Source: Terebella lapidaria (taxonomy: Eukaryota; Annelida; Polychaeta; Terebellida; Terebellidae). Taken from it: 64,000 bases of DNA. Shown one piece after another: positions 46,048 through 57,740 of this stretch. Every line of letters begins with the position of its first letter. Position 1 is the stretch's first letter. The stretch covers positions 3,197,001 through 3,261,000 of the forward strand of contig OX424563.1 of NCBI GenBank assembly GCA_949152475.1, in the 5' to 3' direction. A program made the translations under genes and the position numbers. The notes beneath the pieces are model-generated. The model was not told where the DNA came from, did not search any database, and worked only from the letters and a program-made list of their open reading frames with translations.

Positions 46048-47435
46048 TGTAACGGTTTTGGGGCGTACCCAAAGGTTTCCCCTAGGTAATTCTGTTAGTG
46101 TTTTGTGATATTATGGTTAAATAACCGTTTATTAAAATGTATATGTGTTTAAAGGTTCATACGGTTCCGTATTGTTAATGTTTTAAAGGTTTTCCGTCTC
46201 GGAACTTAGTAATTTACGATGTCGGTAAAGCCGGAGACGGAGCCGGAACCGGAGACGGAACCGGACACGGAGCCGGAACAATGGAGTACAAAAACGTAAT
46301 GACGTTATTTCCGGAAGGTCATGTGATCAGCCTCGTTTTCGGTTTAAAAGGTGACGTGTCAGCCACTGATTGGTTCTAGAGTGTTTTTAGAAATCCGGAA
46401 AATATCAGTGTTTTGGCGGACTATGACGTCACAATAGGTTGGTCACGTGACGTGGGTCTCAGGTCTATAAAAGCCCCCGCTTCACAGCGGACGGCGGAGT
46501 TGGTGTCCTGACGTCGACCTGTGCAGACCCCTTCTCCCATAGCAGAGTACTCCCTTGTTCCGGATAGAGTCATCCAGATGATAGCAGTTAAGTCTTCCGA
46601 CTGTGAACTTGGAAAATAAACATGAAAACTTCAACCGAGTTGTTTTTCCGTGTTCGTTAGGGAACTGGAAGTTATAATAAAGTTAGTTTCCCGGAAAAGA
46701 CAGTTATACGGAGTAAAGGGAGATAAGACTACAGCCGGTTAAGACCAAGTTGTAAAGACGTCTTAGGGTGATCCAAGAACCCAGATCACCGAGGAAGGAG
46801 ACGGAGACGGAGACGGAGGTGGAAATCAACGGAGCAACTACGGAGGCGGTATCGGACGGAGCAGTTGCAGAGACGGGAACGACGAAGCAGTTGCAGAGGC
46901 GGTACCGGACGACGGAGTTGCAGAGGCAGTACCTGACGGAGCGGTTGCGGTAACCGGGAGTGGGAACACTTCCGAGATACTCCATTTCAGGTGCAGTCGC
47001 AGGTTGCGGTGAGGCGGAGCCAACCGGAGCAGATTGCAGTGCGGCGGAACCTGGCAGAGTGGTTGCAGTATTCGGAAACGGCAACGTTCCCGGATTCTTT
47101 ATTCCAGGCGCAGTCGCAGTTTGCAGTAAGACGGAAAACGACGGAGCTGTTGCAGTAAAGCGGTATCCCGACGGAGCAGTTGCAGTACCCGGAGACGGAA
47201 ACGCCTCCGGATCCTTACTTTACAGGTGCAGTTGCAGATTAGCAGTCGGACTACGGTTAGGAGGTCCATTCCAGACCACGCTACCAACCTTAGAGACTTC
47301 TAGCCGAAGTTCAACCGTACAGCAGCAGCAGTTTCCCGGAGTTTTACCGTTTCAGCTCCGGTTAAACAACAACTCACCCACCTCCCTAGAAAACCGGTTC
47401 ATCAAGACGTCACAGAAGGGTGCAAACCCGTTACA
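46048..47435 (+). repeat. Element 2 3' LTR
   Basis: Same length as the 5' LTR. By eye only one substitution is found in the first ~690 bp and about 26 in the last ~700 bp, with no length change. Confidence 0.92.
46615..46681 (+). terminator. Element 2 polyadenylation signals
   Basis: Two AATAAA hexamers, 46615-46620 and 46676-46681, lie 110-200 bp after the expected RNA start site, so the element transcript probably ends shortly after the second. Confidence 0.6.
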
Positions 47436-50400
47436 GTACGTGAGACTCCGTCGTTTGTATGTGAAACTCCGTCGTTTGTATGTGAGACTGTCGTTTATGT
47501 GAGACTCCGTCGTTTGTACGTGAGACTGTCGTTTGTATGCGAGACTCCGTCGTTTGTACGCGAGACTCCGTCGTTTGTATGTGAGACTGTCGTTTGTATG
47601 CGAGACTCCGTCGTTTGTACGCGAGACTTCGTCGTTTGTACGTGGGACTCTGTTGTTTGTACGTTAGACTCCGTCGTTTGTACGTGAGACTGTCGTTTGT
47701 ACGTTAGACTCCGTCGTTTGTACGTTAGACTCCGTCGTTTGTACCTGAGACTCTGTCGTTTATGTGAGACTCCGTCGTTTGTACGTTAGACTCCGTCGTT
47801 TGTACGCGAGACTCCGTCGTTTGTATGCGAGACTCCATCGTTTGTACGTTAGACTCCATCGTTTGTACGTGGGACTCCATCGTTTGTACGTGAGACTCTG
47901 TCGTTTGTACGTGGGACTCCGTCGTTTGTACGTGGGACTCCATCGTTTGTATGTGAGACTCTGTCGTTTGTATGTGAGACTCCATCGTTTGTATGCGAGA
48001 CGCCGTCGTTTGTATGCGAGATTCCGTCGTTTGTATGCGAGACTCCGTCGTTTGTATGCGAGACTCCGTCGTTTGTACGCGAGACTTCATCGTTTGTACG
48101 CGAGACTCCGTCGTTTGTACGTGAGACTCCGTCGTTTGTATGTGAGACTCCGTCGTTTGTATGTGAGACTCCATCGTTTGTACGCGAGACTCCGTCGTTT
48201 GTACCTGAGACTCCGTCGTTTGTACGTGAGACTCCGTCGTTTGTACGTTAGACTCCGTCGTTTGTATGTGAGACTCCGTCGTTTGTACGTGAGACTCCGT
48301 CGTTTGTATGCGAGACTCCGTCGTTTGTACGTGGGACTCCGTCGTTTGTACGTGAGACTCCGTCGTTTGTATGCGAGACTCCGTCGTTTGTACGTGGGAC
48401 TCCGTCGTTTGTACGTGAGACTCCGTCGTTTGTACGTTAGACTCCGTCGTTTGTATGTGAGACTCCGTCGTTTGTATGTGAGACTCCGTCGTTTGTACGT
48501 GAGACTCCGTCGTTTGTATGCGAGACTCCGTCGTTTGTATGTGAGACTCCATCGTTTGTACGCGAGACTCCGTCGTTTGTACCTGAGACTCCGTCGTTTG
48601 TACGTGAGACTCCGTCGTTTGTACGTTAGACTCCGTCGTTTGTACGTGAGACTCCGTCGTTTGTACCTGAGACTCTGTCGTTTGTACGTTAGACTCCATC
48701 GTTTGTATGTGAGACTCTGTCGTTTGTACCTGAGACTCTGTCGTTTGTACGTTAGACTCCATCGTTTGTATGTGAGACTCCGTCGTTTGTACGCGAGACT
48801 CCGTCGTTTGTACGTGAGACTCCGTCGTTTGTATGTGAGACTCCGTCGTTTGTATGTGAGACTCCATCGTTTGTACGCGAGACTCCGTCGTTTGTATGTG
48901 AGACTCCATCGTTTGTACGCGAGACTCCGTCGTTTGTACCTGAGACTCCGTCGTTTGTATGTGAGACTCCATCGTTTGTACGCGAGACTCCGTCGTTTGT
49001 ACCTGAGACTCCGTCGTTTGTATGTGAGACTCTGTCGTTTATGTGAGACTCCGTCGTTTGTACGTGAGACTCTGTCGTTTGTATGCGAGACTCCGTCGTT
49101 TGTATGTGAGACTTCATCGTTTGTACGTGAGACTCCGTCGTTTGTACGTTAGACTCCGTCGTTTGTACGCGAGACTCCGTCGTTTGTACGTGGGACTCCG
49201 TCGTTTGTACGTGAGACTCCGTCGTTCGTATGTGAGACTCCGTCGTTTGTATGCGAGACTCCGTCGTTTGTACGCGAGACTTCATCGTTTGTACGCGAGA
49301 CTCCGTCGTTTGTACGTGAGACTCCGTCGTTCGTATGTGAGACTCCGTCGTTTGTATGTGAGACTCCGTCGTTTGTACGCGAGACTCCGTCGTTTGTACG
49401 TGGGACTCCGTCGTTTGTACGTTAGACTCCGTCGTTTGTACGTTAGACTCCGTCGTTTGTTTATGTGAGACTCCGTCGTTTGTACGTGGGACTCCGTCGT
49501 TTGTACGTGAGACTCCGTCGTTCGTATGTGAGACTCCGTCGTTTGTATGCGAGACTCCGTCGTTTGTACGCGAGACTTCATCGTTTGTACGCGAGACTCC
49601 GTCGTTTGTACGTGAGACTCCGTCGTTCGTATGTGAGACTCCGTCGTTTGTATGCGAGACTCCGTCGTTTGTATGCGAGACTCCATCGTTTGTACGCGAG
49701 ACTCCGTCGTTTGTACCTGAGACTCCGTCGTTTGTACGTGAGACTCCGTCGTTTGTACGTTAGACTCCGTCGTTTGTACGTGAGACTCCGTCGTTTGTAT
49801 GCGAGACTCCGTCGTTTGTACGTTAGACTCCGTCGTTTGTACGCGAGACTCCGTCGTTTGTATGCGAGACTCCGTCGTTTGTACGTGAGACTCCGTCGTT
49901 TGTACGTTAGACTCCGTCGTTTGTACGTGAGACTCCGTCGTTTGTACGTGAGACTTCGTCGTTTGTATGTGACACTCCGTCGTTTGTATGTGAGACTTCG
50001 TCGTTTGTACGCGAGACTCCGTCGTTTGTACGCGAGACTCCGTCGTTTGTACGTGGGACTCCGTCGTTTGTACGTTAGACTCCGTCGTTTGTACATGAGA
50101 CTCTGTCGTTTGTACGTGAGACTGTCGTTAGTATGTGAGACTCCATTGTTTGTACGTGAGACTTCGTCGTTTGTATGTGAGACTTCGTCGTTTGTACGCG
50201 AGACTCCGTCGTTTGTATGCGAGACTCCGTCGTTTGTACGTGACACTCCGTCGTTTGTATGCGAGACTCCATCGTTTGTATGCGAGACTCCATCGTTTGT
50301 ACGTGACACTCCGTCGTTTGTATGCGAGACTCCATCGTTTGTATGCGAGACTCCATCGTTTGTACGTGACACTCCGTCGTTTGTATGCGAGACTCCGTCG

Positions 50401-50758
50401 TTTGTACGTGACACTCCGTCGTTTGTATGCGAGACTCCGTCGTTTGTACGTGAGACTCCGTCGTTTGTACGCGGGACTCCGTCGTTTGTATGTGAGACTT
50501 CGTCGTTTGTATGTGAGACTTCGTCGTTTGTACGTTAGACTCCGTCGTTTGTACGTTAGACTCCGTCGTTTGTACGTGAGACTCCGTCGTTTGTACGTTA
50601 GACTCCGTCGTTTGTACACGAGACTCTGTCGTTTGTACGTTAGACTCCGTCGTTTGTACACGAGACTCTGTCGTTTGTACGTTAGACTCCGTCGTTTGTA
50701 TGCGAGACTCCATCGTTTGTATGCGAGACTCCATCGTTTGTACGCGAGCCTCCGTCAT
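47436..50758. repeat. 21-bp satellite array, right block
   Basis: About 158 further copies of the same 21-bp unit, starting with GTACG of the Element 2 target duplication. Early units include several truncated ones (GAGACTGTCGTTT, missing about 5-6 bp). The array ends at GCGAGCCTCCGTCATTTGG, followed by a segment with AATAAA and A-rich runs (50785-50818). Long ORFs on both strands are artefacts of the 21-bp period. Confidence 0.95.
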
Positions 50759-51042
50759 TTGGTTGATGTACGAATCTTTCCTGAACGAATAAAGTTATTA
50801 TAAAAAAAGAAAAAAAAGTTGTGATGCGATTTCCAAAGATCCCCGGGAGAGCTGTGCTCGAGCACACAGTGTACCGTGACCATGGACTTGTGTTTTTCTT
50901 TCTTTTATTATCTTAGACACAGGCTTCAGTTCTGTCAGAAATACATAACGAGAGATGTATCTTGTCATGTCTTTCTGGTACCGTGCAATCTCTTCCAAAC
51001 ATACTCATCAAATCCCACTCCAGTAGAAGACATCCAGCATTG

Positions 51043-51297
51043 TCTCATCTCCAAAGAAGCCCAGACCTGCTGAACGAAATGACCATCGACTTGTTGTACT
51101 CACCGTCATCGCGATGAAGCACTTCCAACGAACTGTGCCAAGGACCCTCTGCAGTTCGCCTACCGCGCAAACCCCAACGTCGAGGATGCCACTCGGAGCC
51201 TCGTAAAGCACCTGTACCAGCAGCTTCTTTGTTAGGGTTCTCACGGTGGCCTTCTCCATTGCATTTAAAACCATTCAGCCTCACATCATAGCCTAAC
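51043..51297 (+). pseudogene. Non-LTR retrotransposon reverse-transcriptase fragment
   Basis: Across two or three frames the stretch reads as the RT start of LINE ORF2: SPKKPRPAERNDHRLVVLTV, then MKHFQRTV, a jump to DPLQFAYRANPNVEDATRSL, and later VAFSIAFKTIQPHIIA, which corresponds to the D-F-S-S-A-F-N-T-I motif (RT motif A). The motif A Asp appears lost, coding sequence between the first two blocks is deleted, and there is an in-frame stop near 51234. It is a dead fragment of a CR1/Rex1-like LINE. Confidence 0.75.
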
Positions 51298-51354
51298 ATA
51301 GACCCAGGTGTCCAACTCTCTCGAACGCCGGAGGCGTGAGTGAGACACAGATTG

Positions 51355-51518
51355 TCCACAACTTCGGATTTCGCCATTCCTGGGCGATAAGTGAGCTGAT
51401 CGCTTGTTTGCACACGGCTCGGTAGTGTGGTCGCACATGCGCAGACACGCTATCAGCTACCGAGCCGTGTGCAACAGCTCATTTATCGCCCAGGAATGGC
51501 GAAATCAGAAGTTGTGGA
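51355..51518. repeat. Long palindrome (arms about 62-70 bp)
   Basis: The left arm, 51355-51425, runs through ATTTCGCCATTCCTGGGCGA and GCACACGGCTCGGTAG; the right arm, about 51457-51518, is its reverse complement with a few mismatches and an indel. The loop is about 35 bp. Likely a MITE or foldback element. Confidence 0.85.
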
Positions 51519-51529
51519 TTATCATGTCG

Positions 51530-52909
51530 ATTTGAAATGAACCTATGATCGGATAAATAAGCACATGACCAAGAAATCTGAGTACGTAAGTTGTTTCAGA
51601 AGATATTGAAGAACATCGCAGCAATGAGTAAATGTCTGGTCACGCAAGATGTGGCTTGGTCACGATCGAAATGTAGAACAGTTAGGGCCCCATGTCCGCT
51701 ACAATCTGTGTCCCACTCGCGCTTCGCGCTGGATGAGTGGGGCACCTGGGTCTGAGCCTAACAGTATGTCGACTTCACTTTGTGTCTTTGAATCATGTAC
51801 TGTATGGTTATGTTTTGCACGTACTTGAGGTTCTTGACAAGGTATACATCAGCCTTGGTTGAAACATATTGTCGTTTACATTTTGATCGTCGCAAATTCA
51901 GTCTGCAAACTCTACTTAAAACAAAGCTATCAAACCGTTGCAAAACCGTTATATCATCGACCCTTGTGGAAAACACTCGAGCGCGCAGGATAGCTAATAG
52001 ACCACTCGGTTTTATATTTTCCACAAGTGCCTCGTATTCGGTAGATAAATATCATACAACTCGAATTTGCATTTAGGATGTAAGTTTTCTTTATCCTGCA
52101 TCAAAGTAAAGTCGAGGAGCAATACCAGCAGTGCAAACTAGTTGTCAGTTGTTGTCACCGAACCAATGGACAATTCATAGTTCCGACGACATCCCAACAG
52201 GCCACGCCCCCTTGGCAACCGCAGGAAAAGTCCCACAAACATACCATGTGCTTTTGCTTGAGCAAGTCGGGAATAATGTAACTTTTGCTTGCTTCTGTTT
52301 ACACATTCGTTTTGTAAAATAATACACCATATTTCACATGTCTATACTCAGGAGGGGATGGAGAATATATTGTAAGCTTAAATATTTAACTTATTTGGCT
52401 TTACTTGGCCATGAGTGCATCAGAAGTACACTATCATCCCACTTCACTCAAGAGGTTTGGCTGTTAAACACGCCGGTTTTGTTTGTGGTACTTTTACGTT
52501 TTGGCGCGTTTTTTGACGTCTTTTGATTGGGTAGTAAATATGGAAGTGGGCGGGGCTTATGTATCATCGGAACTATGAATTCCGTACATCCCTGGCTGCG
52601 AGCAATCATAATGCGATATCAAATAACGTGATAACCGCTCTCAGGATTGACCTACGAAACAAAGTTAGTAAATGTATCAGTCTTATCTACGATGATTTGT
52701 ACAGTTTTCTCCAACTAATTATTTGCGCATGCCTACCTTTTGAAAGCTGCCATTGTTAGCTTGTCAAGTATGAGTCTAGACATGGCAGAGTAGTCTTTGT
52801 GTTCACCTTTTAGTTATTATATACGCACGTTACGCTATAGAGACCATGCGTAATACGGTATTTTTGTAATGCACCGGTATTGTAGATGCACAATGCCTTC
52901 CTGTACCAC
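51530..52909. other. Intergenic sequence
   Basis: AT-rich; no gene, RNA gene or repeat could be supported. Confidence 0.45.
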
Positions 52910-52995
52910 TCGATTACCAGTCAGCTTGGCTCAGTGGCAATGCGTGGGTTCATAGATGCAACAGCCAACGGTTTTAAGCCCACCCACGGGCTAGT
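52910..52995 (+). repeat. Possible tRNA-derived SINE head
   Basis: TGGCTCAGTGG resembles an RNA polymerase III A box, and GGTTTTAAGCC about 45 bp later is a degenerate B box; GTGGGTTCATAGATGCAACA lies between. It does not fold into a clean tRNA cloverleaf. Could be chance. Confidence 0.35.
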
Positions 52996-53403
52996 TATAT
53001 CAGAGGTTTTATATATTTTGGATTTCCTGTTAATCTGTGTGCATAATTGGTCATGTGATTTTGTTTGTATTTCCGGTGTCAAGGCCTACATTGTTTTGGA
53101 GTAGTAAAACAAAGCAAATTTGGTGACTGAACTGAACTGATAGAGAATTTTCAAGTATTACTTCATGAACGCGGTAGAAACACAGATGTAAGTTGTTTTC
53201 ATACTTTTAATAAGTGTATGCTTGTATATTAGGTTATGTAAGAACGAATGTAGCTTGAAATTAGTAGCCAAATCTGTTTGTGTCAAATGTCAAATCTATA
53301 TACCAAAGTTCAATATCGGTTTTATGTAGTTCTAGATTGTATATGGTTTTATTTATACTCATCACAAAGACTGGTATTTCATATTCTTGTTCGTAGTTTT
53401 CTG

Positions 53404-53490
53404 TGCCGTGCAACCAACGTGCAACCAACGTGCAACCAACGTGCAATCACCGTGCAACTTGTCAACGTAATGTCAACGTCATGTCAACAT
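53404..53490 (+). repeat. Short minisatellite (CGTGCAACCAA)n then (TGTCAACGT-A)n
   Basis: Four to five copies of an 11-bp GTGCAACCAAC unit are followed by three copies of an ATGTCAACG unit. Confidence 0.75.
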
Positions 53491-55621
53491 ATGAATAAAC
53501 CATTCTGCACGCGTCACAGAGCTGTTGTTACTACTTCTCAACGTCCCTGTAGCTCTACCCCTTAACGCCATCTACAGGTATATTTGTCTAGTTTCGCTTC
53601 ACATCTTTCAGCGAGGCTACCTACAATTCCAGTGTATTAACGTGCGCTATCTAAAGCAGTGATAGTGTTAAACTTAGCCAGGATTTGTTTATCAAACACT
53701 CAGATTTCGTACGTCTATATTGGTTTGTCAATATGTATGTTTTGCGTGTTTGCTTGTCTATCGATGTTATGCAGATCGTATATGTAAACCGATTGTCCTC
53801 ACACAGACTCCTGTAGCGTCAAGAAATACTGGTCCGAGTGATGTGGAGCACTGATGGTTTACACCACGAAAAAGCAGATTATCCTGGTTGAAGGTCAACT
53901 GGAAATTGCTGACAACACCACCACGACAAAACACGAATTGACTTGATTGTATTCTAACCAAGAGAGACGCTAGAATCATCCTCTACGGCAAATTTGCTCA
54001 GAATCGTGAGTAGGAATTTGTGCGAGTGATGTTTTGTTCATCCTCCTGCTGTATGTGCATTACATCACCAATGTCATGCATACTAAGAATTAATTTCTGT
54101 GAAAATTAACTAATGAACAGTCTCATAATATAAACAATGAAAATACCCTATTTATGGTCATATGCACGAGCCGCCTAACATAATAATAATATTTCCTAAT
54201 GATGGCATTTATGAAAACAAAGTATATACTAATTGTTCAGTTCTTATAAAATTTAGCTCAGTTTTTATAATATTTATTTAGCAATTGATCAAGAAAATCG
54301 AGAAGATCAATACGCCACAGCGTGCCTCGATCACATTATGGCTCCCACGTTCATCGTGTATCATTCCGTGTCCAAGGACGGGTCTCATTTCCTCAGCATA
54401 AAAACCGGCATTGAAATTTTGAATTGAGCCGCCACATCTGGTAGGCCGGGGGTAGCGAGCATTTGTAGTGTAAACAAACAACAAGTAAGCGTGAGGAAAT
54501 GTAGTAAAAGACATATGTCGCCTCTTAGCAGTGCATAGTTCGATTGCAATGTGGGGATGGGAAGTTTATTTGAGTCTGCATTCCTGTATTTATGACATAC
54601 TGCAATTATAGTCACATAGTTTTCACTATTCTGTGAATAACAAGATCAGGGACTTTCCAGACTCAAAATGGAACAATTTCCAGACCTTTTCCAGATCAAT
54701 TCGAGACCGCTATGGAATATAGCTCGTTAATATAACTTTAACATGCTACATAAACTTAACTTACACTCAAGCTCCATTATTCACATCTATACATATAGTA
54801 TTCGACTTGTAAAACAACATGTTTTGGGTATAACATTTCGATACAGAGACAGCGTAGTTTTGTACACACGTCTCCTTTTGCCGGTTTTTAACTGCCTGTC
54901 ATACCTATTTATTCCATAAAGATTGTGTATATTCGAAGAGATTCATATGTTTCCAAGTTTTCGTTAGATTGGTGCAAAATAAATGCCCATTCCATCATGT
55001 TCAAAACTTCATGATCGCAAGTATACTGGGTACATCATTTGATAAGAAGGGATTTGTTATGTGCACACATATTTTTTGACAAACTTCCCCCCCCCCCCCC
55101 CCGACCATTATCACAATTTGAATGGTCGGCAATACATTCTCATTCAAGAATGACATCTTTCGGAACAGTGCTCAAGCCATGATGATATCAACGAGCCATC
55201 CCCATGGAGTCGGGGAATTCCAGGGGAGCCGCTGTCTGATCGGACAAATCTATCGCAGTACTCGCAATAATTTTGCGGTTGTCAGACATGAAGAAAATTC
55301 GAGAACGTTTTACAATCTAAATGGAATTTTTTTTAGTGATTGTCTCCATCTGGTTGTTGACACTCAAATTTGTAAAATAAATGCTGCGGTAATATCGCAG
55401 GACCGGGCCAACGCACCCACCCATGGGCCTTTTTAATCGTATTTGAATATGTCGCCTCCTGATGGAGGCGACAATGATGTACTAGATCATGGCTTTACGA
55501 TCTGGGTTAATGCAAACAGGAAACCGTCGCCAAATCTTAATCTGTACGTACGAACTTTGATCCATACGTACGAGTTATTGATCTGTACGTACAAAATAAA
55601 AAAAATTCTGGTGTGTTCGGC
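53491..55621. other. Intergenic sequence with a poly-C tract
   Basis: No gene recognised. A C run at about 55087-55102 and GTACGTAC palindromes from 55540 are the only structures. Confidence 0.45.
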
Positions 55622-55627
55622 TGAAAC

Positions 55628-56069
55628 TACGGCAGCGTATTTAGGACATGGCGAAGTGTTCTTTCATTTCGTATGTACGATAAAATAATCTGTACGTACA
55701 AACTACTATTTCGTACGTACAGATAATTATTTTGTACGTACGAATTACTATTTCGTACGTACGAATTACTAATTTGTACGTACGAAATACCAATTCGTAC
55801 GTACGGACAAGCGATTCGTACGTGCAAACCACTCTTTCTTTACATTGACAAAGTGTGTGGGAAAGAAATGTGTGAATATGGATTTAGCCATCCCGCCATG
55901 AGCAATTCAAATTTGGATGATATAGCAAGCAGTACATGCGAGTGTTTAATACTAGTAGGTACGTACAAATATGAATCTGTATGTAGAAATTAATTCGTAC
56001 GTACGAGTTATTGATCTGTACGTACGAAATAAAAAAATATTTCCCCCATGTCCTAAATACGCTGCCGTA
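55628..56069. mobile_element. MITE-like element with 24-bp TIRs and 6-bp target duplication
   Basis: Perfect inverted ends: 55628-55651 begins TACGGCAGCGTATTTAGGAC, and 56046-56069 is its exact reverse complement. TGAAAC occurs just outside both ends (55622-55627, 56070-56075), a 6-bp target duplication. The 442-bp interior carries many TTCGTACGTACGAA-type palindromes spaced about 20-27 bp. Similar GTACGTAC sequence also lies outside the left end (55540-55612), so the history may include duplication. No coding capacity. Confidence 0.8.
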
Positions 56070-56280
56070 TGAAACTGATCAGTTCGTTTCGTGTTATCTA
56101 TCGTTTGTTGTGGGTTTTCCTCGATCTGTTTATTAGCTAAATTTGTGCATTCACATGTAATGACGATTCAGTCAGGATAGAATTCTTTTGCTCTAGTAAA
56201 GGTCCTAACCACCAAAGCGATGAATAGTAAGTGGTATGTTCTTTGTTCTGTCTGAAGTTCAAGCACAAACGGGGGCATTA

Positions 56281-56410
56281 AAAATTATGTAACGCTAGAG
56301 GGGGTGGGTGGGTCTATGGCCAAGTGTTACGGGGCGTTACAAGGGGGGGGGGGGGGGGGGGGGTTGTGTGTTTCCACAGGTGTTACGTAACACATTTTTT
56401 TTTTATTGTA
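56281..56410. repeat. TTACGTAAC / poly-G foldback repeat, copy 1
   Basis: TATGTAACGCTAGAGGGGG at one side, GTTACGGGGCGTTACAAG followed by a G run (about 20 bases), then GTGTTACGTAACAC. Short inverted GTTACG/CGTAAC motifs surround the G run. Confidence 0.6.
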
Positions 56411-56654
56411 AAATGCAAATAATCCCCAAAATTACATGTGTGAAGTCAGAGTAAAAATTTAAAATCCAGTTCATGTATTCAATCAAAATATAATGAATTG
56501 TAAATGTGAATATAATAAAATGTAACTCATGGTCCCAAACAATCACACCCCCCAAAAAAGGCCAAGACATCCATTGTTTACAAGGCATTTATTCACACCA
56601 AATATATACGATGCTTCAGAACAGTTATCCGCCTCAGTGTTGGAGAGGGGCGGT

Positions 56655-56800
56655 TCATACTAGCCTGTCAATAGCGTGATCGGAGCCGGGTGGTGGCGGT
56701 GGTGGTAGAGGGGGGGGGGGGGGGTACCATCAAGCATTACGTAACGGAGGGGGGTGTATAGTCTAGCGTTACGGAGCCTTACAAGGGGGTTTTTCCCTTT
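56655..56800. repeat. TTACGTAAC / poly-G foldback repeat, copy 2
   Basis: A G run near 56709-56723, then GCATTACGTAACGGAGGGGG, then GCGTTACGGAGCCTTACAAG and GGGGG. Shares the GTTACGG-G-C-TTACAAGGGGG series with copy 1. A further G run with GGGTTACGT is at 57102-57122. Confidence 0.6.
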
Positions 56801-57180
56801 AAAAAGCGTGAAGTAATTTTTGAACGACACCAAAGTCCTCGCTTTAGACATTAGAGCGTGCGTGTCCTCGTTTCTGACATTAAAACGTCTATACAAGTCT
56901 TTGTGCTGACTTTTTTTATGTATGTTTCATGCCAACTTAGTATCATTTTAGCAGGTGAGGCCTATCTGTGTCATTGAGTTCAAAATAAATGTTTACTTAC
57001 TACAAATATGAATGAAGTATGCCTATGCTTATGCTTTCATCATAATATACGGGAATGACTTGCAATCATGTATGGGGGGAGGATATGGCAGCAATTTTTT
57101 TTTGGTGGGGGGGGGGGTTACGTTGAGTAGGATACACTCAGTTATCGTGGTGCTGATGATGTGCACGAGCTCTAAAGTGA

Positions 57181-57740
57181 AGTTCATCCATCAGTGAAAC
57201 ACGCTTTTTGGACGTAGTTTTGATTTGAATAATCGGATCAACTTGAAATTTTGTGTGTCTCAATTGAGTATCATGCCGTAATTTTCCACCAAATTTCAGA
57301 ACTCTATCTCAAAAATTGAACAAGTTTTCTAGCGATCTTGAAAAAGTTTTCTAGCGATCTTGAAAAAGTTTTCTAGCGATCTTGAAAAAGTTTTCTAGTG
57401 ATCTAACGCAATGTTAAAATTCAGTCGGAAATGAGATCAAGTAAATTTCGGCAAAATCAGGGCTTTTATCGTGTGTATGCCCATATGCCCATACAGAATG
57501 AATTTATAACTCGTACATCGAATAAAAGTTGTTGTTTTTTGTGCAGACTCTGAAATTCCATGTTGGGCTGAAATTTAACTTTGGGTTAGATTGCCAACTT
57601 TCTCAATTTTTGACATAGAAGTCTGAAATTTGTGAGCAGTTAAGGCATGATGCCCAATTAATACACACAAAATTGCAAGTTGATCAAATTATTTAAAACA
57701 AAACTACTCCCAAAAAGCGTGTTTCACTGATGGACGAACT
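57181..57740. mobile_element. MITE-like element with about 80-bp TIRs
   Basis: 57181-57261 and 57660-57740 are inverted repeats of about 80 bp with several mismatches; both ends contain CATCAGTGAAACACGCTTTT (the right one reverse-complemented). TGA lies just outside both ends (57178-57180, 57741-57743), a possible 3-bp target duplication. The interior holds four tandem copies of a 22-bp unit. Non-coding. Confidence 0.78.
57322..57414 (+). repeat. 22-bp tandem repeat inside the MITE
   Basis: Three full copies plus one variant of a 22-bp unit containing GTTTTCTAGCGATCTTGAAA; the last copy has TAGTGATCT. Confidence 0.92.

Larger units (their letters stand above)
36863..47435 (+). mobile_element. 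Element 2: Ty3/gypsy LTR retrotransposon inserted in the satellite
   Basis: Two LTRs of 1388 bp (36863-38250, 46048-47435), both starting TGTAACGG and ending GTTACA, flank about 7.8 kb. GTACG precedes the left LTR (36858-36862) and follows the right one (47436-47440), a 5-bp target duplication; since GTACG is common in the satellite this is weaker proof than usual. The order is LTR, tRNA-Leu-type primer binding site, gag, protease, RT-RNase H-integrase, a promoter-like block, accessory ORF, polypurine tract, LTR. The LTRs differ at about 27 positions by eye, nearly all in the distal half, so it is older than Element 1 or has recombined. Confidence 0.95.

Noticed and set aside
34776..50758. 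CRISPR-like array
   Set aside because: Units are contiguous 21-mers without unique spacers, and the genome is eukaryotic.
47725..50803. Long ORFs (up to 462 codons) in the right satellite block
   Set aside because: Same artefact as in the left block.
55627..55832. Tyr/Arg repeat peptides on the minus strand
   Set aside because: Produced by GTACGTAC palindromes in the MITE.
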